This document shows, one piece after another, positions 1 through 10,372 of a DNA stretch of 64,000 nucleotides. The DNA lies in contig CAJQUW010004437.1 in the NCBI GenBank assembly GCA_907163375.1, forward strand, positions 62,001 through 126,000, in the 5' to 3' direction. Below the pieces are notes generated by a model. The model worked only from the letters and a program-made list of their open reading frames with translations, did no database searches and had not been told where the DNA came from. How positions within the stretch are numbered: position 1 is the first letter of the stretch; every line of letters begins with the position of its first letter. Both the position numbers and the translations under genes were made by a program. The DNA comes from Prostheceraeus crozeri. Lineage: Eukaryota; Platyhelminthes; Polycladida; Euryleptidae.

Positions 1-564
1 GTACCGTATTGTACAATTCTTTATAACAATTTGATGTTCTGACGCACATCCGACTGTTTGCTAATTTATTCGCTACTTTTGAACTGATTGATCTTTTTCT
101 GAAACTTCTTTGACTATTTCATTTTGCATCTTCTCTTGTATTCAACTGCTATATTGATTGCCATTCCGAAGAAATAAACGTATATATACATATTATAAAA
201 AGGAACAAAGTTTTGCGTTCTTGAGTTTCACTCAACCATTTATTCAAGCTAAGTTTTCTTTTGTTTTTAGGGTCTGTTAGTTGCGTGATGGAAAACAATA
301 TGATGATGATGAAAGTAATATACACTGTAATTAAGGTCCTCATGCATTCATGCGGCATGTTGACACAAACCATAATAAAACCATGTACTATACAGCCAGC
401 ACACGTCAGCTAATCACGACTTGCTCCTTCTGAGCCTTCGCTCTCGTCGATGCAGAGCGTCTAGAAAGTCAATGCAGTGCGTCTAGAGTATGCAAGGTTC
501 TCCAAGGTAAAAGACTTCCCAGATTCAACCTCTTCCACGTTCGAAGACTACACGGGGTCATGAG
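1..564. other. Unassigned non-coding sequence
   Basis: No open frame with recognisable protein similarity and no terminal repeat structure is visible here. The stretch ends at the 8-bp target duplication of the hAT remnant that follows. Confidence 0.5.
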
Positions 565-1326
565 CAGGGCCAGGCGGATTCCGCGGCACGAAATTCCATA
601 TATCATGACATCTTATCGAAAAACAAGACCGTTTTGAATAGTAATTCATATATTCTTAATCGACTAGTGATGTCCGTTTTCTATTCCAAAGACGTTCACC
701 ATTCAAAATCCGAGTATGTACACACCGCTCGAAAAATTATTCCACTTTACTGACGATTTATATTAAAAAGACTATTATTCAAGATAAACAGAAGGCAATT
801 TTCAGGCATATAACGAATTTTATTGACTACGCAAGTTATGCAAGCAAAATGTGTCTAAAATCGCAGCGTCTTAAAAACTATTGTAATAGGCGTACAGTAA
901 ACCAGAGGCGTTTTCGTCGCGAAGAGACTGTCGTAGCGGAGAGAAGATATTGTTGTAGCAGGAGAAGCTCCGTTCCACCTCAGCTGAACTGATCTTCATC
1001 CAAATACAGTCCAGAGCCAACTTGGACAGCAAGGGAAGTTCACCTGAATGGCTACGCCACCAAATATCCAACTGCATTTCAGGATATCCTTCTTCTGGGT
1101 GAGGCCGCAGACAGATTGCTGTGTAGTTTGCCCACTCATTCAACAAGGCGCTCGATGGATCGTCGAGACCTGGCATCAAAGAATAATCGACGATGACGAT
1201 TCCGCACATTTCCGCTTATAACTGATTATTCCGCATATTTCCGCACGAAATTGTATTTTCCGCATTTACCGTTCGAAATAGGAGATTCCGCGGGTTACCA
1301 CGGCGCGCGGAATCCGCCTGGCCCTG
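565..1326 (-). mobile_element. Non-autonomous hAT DNA transposon
   Basis: A 762-bp element with terminal inverted repeats that are identical over about 21 bp (CAGGGCCAGGCGGATTCCGC at the left end, its complement at the right end). The flanks are GTCATGAG (557-564) and GACATGAG (1327-1334), a 7/8 match for the 8-bp target duplication diagnostic of hAT elements. Only the last part of a transposase gene remains between the ends, on the minus strand, so this copy was internally deleted and would depend on another hAT for movement. Confidence 0.9.
871..1209 (-). pseudogene. hAT transposase C-terminal dimerisation fragment
   Basis: The 112-codon frame contains the conserved hAT C-terminal dimerisation pattern: a WW pair followed by E-LPLLSKLALD, then SSAEVERSFS and a FSPLRQSL segment near the C-terminus. 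Complete hAT transposases are about 600-700 residues with BED finger, RNase H fold and this C-terminal module. Here everything upstream is missing, including the catalytic aspartates. The fragment lies wholly inside the hAT terminal repeats (565-1326) and reads toward the left end. It is a remnant, not a host gene; host-domesticated hAT proteins would keep more of the core. Confidence 0.85.
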
Positions 1327-1334
1327 GACATGAG

Positions 1335-2440
1335 TGTCTCTTCAGAAAAGAACAAGGTGCCTACATCGCGTCGTAAACGTGGAATTTTCCTTAATTCGAC
1401 AATTGCTTTTGAAGTACATTCTATCATTCTCAGTCTTCACATAGTCATGCTTGGGGAGCTAAGATACCAAGCTTAAAAACTGCGATCCAATGACATCGAA
1501 ACAAAATTCCACAATTTATGAATTTCAACGATTTTAATATATACACATGGTTTGTAAGTTTGATCCTACGAATTTTGAAATTCAGAAATTTTACTTTTGT
1601 CATTTCAAACCGATTTAAGAATGATTTCTAAAGGTGTTCGAAGAATTAGCGACTCAAAAATGCCTATAAATGAGTCCATGTCAAGAACATACCGGTAATA
1701 GTCATATTTCATTATCCTGTTATAAGTAATATTTTACAATAATACGTGTATATTGTAATAAGTATATTAATATGTAATATTGATATTATTATTAAATTAA
1801 TCAATAATATTTAATGTGTACATATTAATAGTATATAATATGTAATAAGTATATTTTACATTAATACGTGCATAGCATTGTGGCCTCTACACATATCGTT
1901 TAGCAATATATTGCACATGTTGTAATACAACGAATTTCATTGGCCTATAAGCTCTGTATCTGCCAAGTACATGTCAATTGACGATCAAGTGTCATAAAAG
2001 CAACTTTGAGTCCCACGCGCAGTGACAAACGGAGTCTATTTGAAAATTCGATTTGGGCGTCATGAAGACATACAATGAATGTGAGCAAGTAAGAATATGC
2101 CCGCGTCCAATGGCTCATTAAGCAAATAAGAGCTTTCACCGAAATTTCAAATTTTTCTGCTCGTTTCTATTGACAAATTCAAATTTTGAGATATTATCTG
2201 ACTTCATTATTATTTTGTCTACTCTCCATATTATGCGTGTAGCTGTATTATGTATGCTGTATTATGAAGTTCATTCTCCAGCATCTTCGGTGCACCATGC
2301 CTCCAGCATTTTTCTTTCTTCGAAAATCAGTTTTATCTTCAACCGGCTAAATCGAATTACAGAACGATGTTCCGACAAAGCGGATTTCGATGAGCACAAG
2401 TCAATTATCAACAACATAAGGAAAGTTAGTGGTTTTCTTA
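1335..2440. other. Non-coding, with AT-rich low-complexity tract
   Basis: No supported gene. About 1,720-1,870 is a low-complexity AT-rich tract with imperfectly repeated GTAATAAGTATATT-like units. Confidence 0.5.
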
Positions 2441-2790
2441 AAGGTACGCGCACACATAAGTGCCGATAGCTGATAACCTCCGTTCATCCTGATGGTTGAT
2501 AGAAGCCGGTGACACTTGAGAGCTGATAGTTGAGACAAATCCTGCCCCTCATTTTCACAAACTACTCCTAAAATTAACCGGTGCAGGCAGAAGTGATCTG
2601 ATATCTGTTGAGAGCTTCATTTATAGCTGCTCTCAGAACTCGGTCACACTATTATCGTCTATCAGCAAATAATTTTAGGATTGTTTCTATTTTTGGTTCA
2701 TAATTGTGTCAGAAGTATCGTCACACTTGAGAGTTGACTATCAGATATTTGATCAGTGGTCGAGATGTAGAACAGTTGAACATTGGCTGC
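2441..2790 (+). repeat. Possible left terminus of an old TIR transposon
   Basis: Begins AAGGTACGCGCACACATAAG and carries several diverged copies of a subterminal motif, TCACACTTGAGAGYTGATAGTTGA, at about 2,510, 2,735 and elsewhere. A related sequence in the opposite orientation lies at 29,440-29,742 (its reverse complement begins AAGATATGTTCACACATGAG). The two could be the ends of one element into which the gypsy element inserted. Identity is only about 70 per cent and no target duplication is clear. Confidence 0.35.
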
Positions 2791-3499
2791 AACACTCCAC
2801 TTTCCTTAAATTTCAGCCCATAAAAGTATGGTCCACGCGATTCGTATTTTTCAATTGTGCCTCTACTTGATGTCGACGCTTTCATATTTCTTTGATCTCC
2901 ATTGCACTGGTTTCGACGGTTATGAAGCTTGTGCTGTATTTCTTCAACATCGCTGTTCAGCGCAGTTGAGATTGCCTGAAAGACAAGTTTGTGGTCGTGT
3001 CGCTCGTCTTTAGTCTATCCCAGCATTCTCCGTTCGATACGCCCCACAATTAATGATAGCTATTATACATTTCGATCAGAATTTCAGTTGATTCGAATAT
3101 CTGAATGTCAAACTAGAAGCTCCTGAAGATTGTGGTGTAGACTGATAATTAGGCCTGCCGCTAGGGTAGAGTGGGGTGCGATGCCTCCTCTAAGCGAAAA
3201 TGACTTTCTAGGAACTTATTGGACATATTTGTACCAGATTCTACCGTAGAGGAAATTCGTGAACTTTAAATGAATAAGGTCAGTATGTCAACAATCAATG
3301 GAATAAGTTTGTCATAACTCAAATATATTCCTATCATGTGGTCAAAGTGCCCCGAGGCGTCTTATCCCTTAAGCATAGGGCGCTTGACTCCCCCTATCGG
3401 TCATTCCTCATCAAATTATTGGCCAATAAATACGCAAAATCGAGGAAAATACAGATTTAAGTCTTCACCACTGATATCTGCTACATCTGACTTCAGTCA

Positions 3500-4755
3500 A
3501 GCAGGATCTAATTCGTTTTTATGGTGAGGAGAATTTTAGGCTTCGCCCACATTCGTTCACAGGCTATGCACTTATCTCACCATGATTTTATGACTAAATG
3601 TTTTGAAAACTCAGGTATTTCCGGTGTGCAAATAATTCCTCATGACTTTGCAAAAGCACTCGATAAGTTGAAATTCGAAGTTATCATAAATCGACAGACT
3701 CAATATTTTATCACTGCTCCAATAATCAAATGGATATGAAGTTACTTTGAAGACCGAACTCAATTTGTGCGTATCGGGTGTGACCTGAGCAATTTTTCAA
3801 ATGTTTCTTTTGGCATCCCACAAGGTTCCGTCCTTTCGCCATACCTTTTTCCCTTGTGACTGGTTCATTTGAATCTCCCAGCTTTCCATCCCACGTTATA
3901 AAGTATACAGATGACTTTTCAATTTGTGTACCATATTTCGAAATTCTGATAATCAGCATGTGCATGAAGTCCATAATTGGTTAACAAAGTGGAGTGAACA
4001 AAATCTGTCTACCTTTGAATATCAGTAAATGTAAATACTTACTCATTTGTCGGACCAACGACTTTTATCCGATACAATTACCCTACATGCGATGTGTTGA
4101 TAATTTGAAACTCCTTGGGGTAACATTCGACTCTAACTTGAATTGGTCATAGCAAGTTGACAACGTTATTCGCTCCGCTTCGTGTAATTTGTTTCTAATT
4201 CGTCAACTCAAAGAAATTCTCACGTACGACTTCTTGTTGACAGTATACAACGCCATCATAAGATCCGTCCTAGAATATTGTTCGCCATTATTCGTTGGGC
4301 TATCAAAGGAGAGTTCGTTGAAGCTTGAAAGAGTTCAGAAAATGTTTCATAGAATAGTGTGTGGCGAAAACTGTGATGCTCATGAAATGGAACCGCTATC
4401 AAGCAGGTGTGAAGCTGCGGCCATCAAGTTATTTCGTCAAGCAGCTTCGAATGACCAACATATTTTGAACTCGATCGTACCCGCAGTATCACAAAGTGGT
4501 AGAATTATAATCCCAGCTGCGAGAAGTGAAAGAAGACTACGTTCATTCATCATGAAGACCTTCAAATTGGCAAATGATCGGCACACGCGCCCAAATTTCT
4601 GATGCATTTTCTTCCATTCTATTGTCGCTACTCAATAGCTTGCAAACTAACTTATCTCAAGAATTTTATCATGTATGTATATTCTTCACCAGTTTTTTGC
4701 TTGATTTTCAGTCCGATGAACTACTTGTAATAACGCTCATTATTATTATTATACG
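3500..4755 (+). pseudogene. Decayed LINE reverse transcriptase, 3' end (CR1/L2-like)
   Basis: Plus-strand translation in changing frames shows non-LTR RT landmarks in order. These are a GIPQGSVLSP motif near 3,810, a YTDDF sequence (the catalytic YxDD box, normally YADD) near 3,910, LKLLGVTFDSNLNWS near 4,110, and the thumb region with VYNAIIRSVLEYCSPLFVGL, KLERVQK and HRIVCG at 4,240-4,360. The longest surviving frame is 4,189-4,602. Several stops and frameshifts separate these blocks, so it is dead. Near 4,720-4,755 the sequence ends in a short ATT-type repeat, typical of the 3' end of CR1/L2/Jockey-like LINEs. The endonuclease and ORF1 are absent (5'-truncated). The exact clade is not resolved. 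Confidence 0.85.
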
Positions 4756-5293
4756 TACACATATGTCTTTTTTGAAAATATCTAAATAATATTCGACTAC
4801 GTCATAAAATCTTTTCAACAAACGTAGCATGATTAAACCATTGCATTTTATCACAAAAAATTAAGTGGAGCGACTTTTGAACCTAGCACATTTTACTATA
4901 AGTAGGTATAGCTCGGAGAGCTAAAATATTCTACATCTCCTATGACTGATGAGAAATCAGTGGGGGCGGGATTTACCACCACTATTAGTTATTTAAAAGT
5001 CACATCACTCGTCGAAATGCACACACAGCCCTTGACGACAGCAACTGATCTTACTATGATTCTCTCATTTCTATGTGTCTGTCAAGATAACACATCATTA
5101 AAGCTCTTCTTTGGTGAAATTCGAATAATGATGGATGGACAGACATTGATCCATGGCCTTATGATGCAATGTGCGCCGAGAATACTTTACCACAGAATGA
5201 CATTATCTTGAAAAGTCAGGAACAACTAATCTGATAAATCTCCAAATTTTCCAATTGTATTTACATGTATTATAATATGCGGATATTTGGTTG
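4756..5293. other. Unassigned sequence between LINE tail and gypsy element
   Basis: About 540 bp without a recognisable gene or repeat. It ends at the CTAT target duplication (5294-5297) of the large LTR element. Confidence 0.5.
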
Positions 5294-5663
5294 CTATTGT
5301 GATGTGCTACTTAGCCTCATGTCGGGAACATCTAACTGAGTATAATAACATTGTGGACATTACAAAAAAAATTGGAACATTGATGGAAGGAATATCCGTT
5401 CATTAACCCATTTAAGGCCGCTATATAAATATCGGCAAATTTTCTATAAAAACGGTAGTAAGTATTTCAGAATGTTATAATTAAGAATAATATATGATGA
5501 CCACTTCACTACAATAACCGTATCTTAGAAATTAAAGCCGTAACGATTTCGTTACGATGACGTCATATGATGTCAAAATATACAAAAGCATGCTTTTTTT
5601 CAGATGCAGCTTATGAATTGCTCCAAGCAATTCCTGCCGAAGTAATGAGTCATAGCTTCAGCA

Positions 5664-8600
5664 CACGGTTCACCGGAAGTTGAATCTAAACATAAAAAAT
5701 ACGACCCCAAAACGAAGTTCATTTTTGAACTACACTATACCCATAGATACTCATGTGATATGTCGTTCAAATCCTGAATGAGCTTCTTGCGAGAAAATCA
5801 TAGATATCGGATTGTGTCCAAATCCTCAATTTTTTACTACTAACGTTTTGGACTAATTTCTTCAAACTTAATGCTATTGTAAATCTGACCTTATTAGATA
5901 TCGGGAATAATATTCCACTAGAATTGACAACTTGCATGAAGCTTTGTTTGCTATTTTACATAGATATCTGGCCTGCTTCTAATGTTTTAATACCATATGA
6001 ATCCTTAAAAACTTGTATAATTTTAGATATCGAAAAGTCTTTTGTGATTAAATTAAATTCTATGTATTACAACATCTTATAAACGAGGTTTGATGTGCAT
6101 GAAGTTTACAAATGGCGAGAGTTGTATCGAATTACGCAGTGAAGAAGATGCGTTCCATAATTTTCATTATTCTGACTTACTTTTCCTCCTGATTTCCACA
6201 TAGTGTCAAAATCCGAGTGAACAGCTTCTGATGCCTGCTCACTAAAACGTGATAGTCCGCATTTTTTAAGCTTACAAAATTGAATTAAATGCACCATTAC
6301 AATATGAGCTGCAGTTGTCACAGTCATCCCCGTTTGGAGATATAAGTTTTCAAAGGTTTTAACAGAGTTTTCAAAGACAGGACAAAGTTGTTTTCCGAAA
6401 GAATGGTCGACAACGTTGTCAAATGCGACTAATGTTGATCCAAATAGATTTATTAACGGTGCTTGATTCGATCTATTACCAATTTCAGTTAGAACATGAG
6501 CACTTTTCAATAACTTTCGGCACATATTTCCGGTAAATTCCCCACCGTGATGTTTGGGCTGAACTATTCCAAGCTTGTTTAGCCATTCCTCAGCAATATT
6601 GGGAACGGCCGTTTGTAATTCCTTGAATATTTTGTTTACTATACGAAGAAGTAAATGAAGTTCTGGTGGGGGAATCAGTTGTATAAGCATTTCACTATCA
6701 CTACCTTGGATCATCGGATGATTTACACAACTCCTGAACTCTTTAGCAGATGCCTTCTCGTTGTAAATACGTCGTACATTCATGTAGTCATCAGCATATT
6801 TCTTTATCTCACCGATAGTCCTCATTGGATGAGATCTGAATTTTTCCTTGTCGGAGAATTCCATCTTCGGACAGTTGCAATATACACAGGGAAAACTGCT
6901 TGAGTGTGATTGCAGTCCACATAAAATGTTCGCCATTTTCAGGTCGACTGCACAAACATATTCAAAGTCAATCTCATCGATCTTCAACAGGTTAAGGATT
7001 AGCCGTACATTAAAATATGTTTCTTTCACATCGTAACTTATAGCAACAATGAGAAGCCTCTTCACACTTGTGTCGAGCATTGTCCTATTGATCAGTTTCT
7101 TTGAATCGTTATTGGTATCAGAATTGGACATTATATTCAAGCAAAACTTAAGACAGCCACCGCCACTATCAATTCCCATTTTAAAGGTGACGGATGCTTT
7201 TTCATAGTTGCGCTTTTCACAAACGAAATTAACAAAATCTGTGATATTTGTACAGTATACAAGATCTTTGGAAACGGTTGAGGTTCCATCCTCGTTGGCA
7301 GTACACTCGAATTCACATGTTGTACAACTGAAGAAGTCCAGACAGTTATTATCTCTGTCACGAAGTTTCGATCCAATATCCGATTCAACTGATGCTTTTC
7401 CGAGAACACTTCTGACAAATGGAACAAATTTTCGACGAATTTCGTTGTTAGATGACGAGGTAGCATTTTGAAATTTCATAATATCATCGATGTTGAATTG
7501 AGATGAATCTTTCGTATTATTTGAGAGGACTTTCACTTTTAATGGATGTGAACCACCGGAGTAGAGACTGCTTATATTGTCAATCGAGGATTTCCTGATA
7601 ATCGATGATGCGACAGCCTGCTGTGTATTGTCATCACTTGAGTTTATCATTCTCAACATATTATCACGTAGATTTCTTTGCGTACACTTATGATTGATAC
7701 CTTTTCCGTATTCTGATTTACAGAAGCTGCATAGCACAATCGGCATACTGGTAGGTCTTTCAATGCTTCTTGGGCGACCCTTACTCCGATGAGTTATACA
7801 GCCTGATTTCTGGGATACATTGCATATTTCACAGTCACATAATGGGACAGGATTAGATCTCGTCGTGGTAGTGATGGGCGAAATGTGTATATAATCATAA
7901 AGTTCAGGTAGAATTTCGATCTTCTTCTTGCCGGCACTTATATCAATCAAATTGGATCTGCACTTGCTGCATATGCCACATGGAAATCGATTGTCAGATG
8001 GATCATAGTCTTTTCGAAAATATCGTTGTATTCGCTCAAGAACAATGGCAGTCAGATTGTATTTAGCTTTGCCAAAGCAAATAGCGCAAACTTTACACCG
8101 ATTTTCCTCATGTGTTAACGCACGCTTCATGTGTGCCATCGTGAAGTAAATGAAGAACGTTGACTTGCTTTGTACGTACATTTGAACTAAATTTAGATTT
8201 CAAATTCAATTATGTCGCAACCTGTGTCTCAAATTACGACTATGTTATTGTCATTATTATAAAACAGTGAAACAGGCTAAATATCTATGTAGCAAACAAT
8301 GATATCTAGATAGCATATACTTTTCGATATCTAAAAAATTAAACTAGTTTTTAAGAATTCATATGGTATTAAAACATTAGAATCTATCACTATCAAATAT
8401 TGTGTTATTATCATTATTAATAAACCTTGAAGCAGGCCAGATATCTATGTAAAATAGCAAACAAAGCTTCATGCAAGTTGTCAATTCTAGTGGAATATTA
8501 TTCCCGATATCTAATAAGGTCAGATTTACAATAGCATTAAGTTTGAAGAAATTAGTCCAAAACGTTAGTAGTAAAAAATTGAGGATTTGGACACAATCCG

Positions 8601-8744
8601 ATATCTATGATTTTCTCGCAAGAAGCTCATTCAGGATTTGAACGACATATCACATGAGTATCTATGGGTATAGTGTAGTTCAAAAATGAACTTCGTTTTG
8701 GGGTCGTATTTTTTATGTTTAGATTCAACTTCCGGTCAACCGTG
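5664..8744 (-). mobile_element. RAG1/Chapaev-like DNA transposon, copy 1
   Basis: A 3.08-kb element with long terminal inverted repeats: the left arm is about 5,664-6,039 and the right arm about 8,319-8,744. The outer ends are CACGGTTCACCGGAAG at the left and CACGGTTGACCGGAAG in reverse complement at the right. The 4-bp sequence AGCA flanks both ends (5660-5663 and 8745-8748). The right arm holds an extra ~50 bp and a partial internal duplication (about 8,240-8,300 resembles 8,399-8,464). A single intronless transposase gene on the minus strand fills the interior. The 4-bp duplication fits what I recall for Chapaev elements, whereas Transib and RAG-type elements make 5 bp. The element looks structurally complete and could be recently active. 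Confidence 0.88.
6106..8181 (-). CDS. RAG1-like N-terminus plus DDE transposase (N-RAG-TP/Chapaev-like), intact frame
   Basis: The open frame is 691 codons. The likely start is Met15 (8,139) or Met18, because the second copy also starts a few residues before THEEN. The N-terminal part is cysteine-rich: C32/C35, C71/C74 and CDCEICN (115-121), then C151/C154 with H164/C166. This order resembles the RAG1 N-terminal region (CxxC, CxxC, then CDICN). The C-terminal part has DDE landmarks: D338 in GIDSGGG, D413 in AVDLKM, a CVYC zinc pair at 432-435, PPPELHLLLRIVNKIF (504-519), GEFTGNMCRKLL (547-558) and E652 in EQASEAVHSDF. The last three recall RAG1 segments around its PSIDALHCDIGNA, MNGNFARKLM and WASEGNE. 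The expected role is cut-and-paste transposition from the flanking inverted repeats in the nucleus. Family assignment is from motif recall, not a search. The triad is my inference from conservation between the two copies. Confidence 0.85.
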   Translation of the reverse strand: MYVQSKSTFFIYFTMAHMKRALTHEENRCKVCAICFGKAKYNLTAIVLERIQRYFRKDYDPSDNRFPCGICSKCRSNLIDISAGKKKIEILPELYDYIHISPITTTTRSNPVPLCDCEICNVSQKSGCITHRSKGRPRSIERPTSMPIVLCSFCKSEYGKGINHKCTQRNLRDNMLRMINSSDDNTQQAVASSIIRKSSIDNISSLYSGGSHPLKVKVLSNNTKDSSQFNIDDIMKFQNATSSSNNEIRRKFVPFVRSVLGKASVESDIGSKLRDRDNNCLDFFSCTTCEFECTANEDGTSTVSKDLVYCTNITDFVNFVCEKRNYEKASVTFKMGIDSGGGCLKFCLNIMSNSDTNNDSKKLINRTMLDTSVKRLLIVAISYDVKETYFNVRLILNLLKIDEIDFEYVCAVDLKMANILCGLQSHSSSFPCVYCNCPKMEFSDKEKFRSHPMRTIGEIKKYADDYMNVRRIYNEKASAKEFRSCVNHPMIQGSDSEMLIQLIPPPELHLLLRIVNKIFKELQTAVPNIAEEWLNKLGIVQPKHHGGEFTGNMCRKLLKSAHVLTEIGNRSNQAPLINLFGSTLVAFDNVVDHSFGKQLCPVFENSVKTFENLYLQTGMTVTTAAHIVMVHLIQFCKLKKCGLSRFSEQASEAVHSDFDTMWKSGGKVSQNNENYGTHLLHCVIRYNSRHL

Positions 8745-10372
8745 AGCATGAAAGCTCTCCATCATATTTCAGAGGCATTTGTCGAAACTGTGAATAAGCA
8801 AATTTAATCAAAGGCCTGCTTTATGCTACTTGTCGTTGCTGTTTGCTGTGAAGTCGCTATCGTTGAAATGAGAACAAGTTTTTATATTTCGAAATTCATG
8901 CCGAGAAATTGATTCTCTTTCTGCATCGACTCCAAATTCATGGTAGAGTTGGAGACGCCTCGGTCATTAGCAATGTCCACATAAATAAAGAACATCAAGA
9001 AATGAACGCATTTGAGATTGTTTAGTATTATGTAGGCCTAAACAAATCTTTTGTCCCTGGTAGTCACTGGTTTCTGCCACTGAGGTCGATAAGACCATCA
9101 GCATGCGTATCAAGCATCTCATAAAGATTCTTGCCTTAAAATGCATCCAGAGAATGTTTGTCCTATCCGCGAAGATGGAAATTACCGATATTTGCCATTA
9201 TGTTGACTGCTTTTTCTGTTCACTGAAATGATCATTCAAATCATCTTTCGTTGCAATCTCACACTGCCTTACGATGTCACTAACCTCTGAGATATCGTTT
9301 GAGAGACTTACCTCTGAGACACATAAACTCATCATCGTTTCAAAACTCTGATGAAACATTTACTTATGGAGGTTTTGTGGCAGCATTCATATACCGTGAT
9401 CGCCGGCATGTGGCCTATTGCATATTTCAGTAACTTCTTTGTCCATACTTAGCAACAGCTTGGGTATTGTCCTCAGATAGCTACACAGGTTGATATAATC
9501 AAGCTAAGCCTTTATAGATATTTCAAACCAGTTTGGGCCATCTCGAGCCTCTAGCGTACCCTTGTAGGGAGAGACGCATCGTATACAGCCAAAGAAGTTT
9601 TGGATTGAAATTGCTCGAGTCGGAGGACATCTTTGTATTCTATGCCCAGGCGAACTGGCACCCTGCAATGTTTATGATTAAGCTATAAGAGAAAATGCTT
9701 GAGATTTGATCTCTCTTTGACTTGCTTATGTAGTCTGTACATGAGCTAACAAGTCTAATATTGAGGAAATTTCTACGGCAATTGACTTCGGTTGGTTTTG
9801 TGACAGGAAGCCATAGACTATAAATAGCAACAAGCACTACAGCCTCATAGAAAACACTAAGAATGCAATATTCCAATCAAATTGTTAATTTCCACCATTC
9901 AACAAACATTAGTTTTAAAGAAAATTGATAGTATTCACCACCATTTACTTCATTTATATTGTTGCTGTATTTAACATTTATATATCATATTACGCCAGTG
10001 TAACTAAAACGTTACGGTTCAAAAAAATTACGTGCCATGTCATGAATGAATATCCGAGCAAGTATTGATCGCTATTTTTGGTATTTGATGGATAATGAGA
10101 TCACGCAAATGACATTGACAGTAAATTACCTGTGGACGTTCATACACTGAGCCTTTCAGTATATTAGCAGATTTTAAGCCCATTTTTTGTCTAATTTCGT
10201 GATAAAGTATAAGCACTAAAAGTGATAAATTTTGAATTGGCGATTGTTTACCTGAAAATATGTGATAAATAATGTATGGTAGTCAAAACATTGTATCATG
10301 TGTCGCAAGCTGGAGAAGACAGCAGATTCCGAAAAGTGCTGTAACGAAAACGTTACACTGGCGCTAAATGGG
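8745..10372. other. Right-hand body of the piggyBac-type element
   Basis: No coding capacity is recognised. It holds the right portion of the TTAA-flanked element, including CGTTAC-containing palindromic motifs near 9,990-10,010 and 10,340-10,355. Confidence 0.5.

Noticed and set aside
5664-8744. Domesticated host RAG1-like gene rather than a transposon
   Set aside because: Long inverted ends, a matching 4-bp flank and nesting inside another transposon identify a mobile element.
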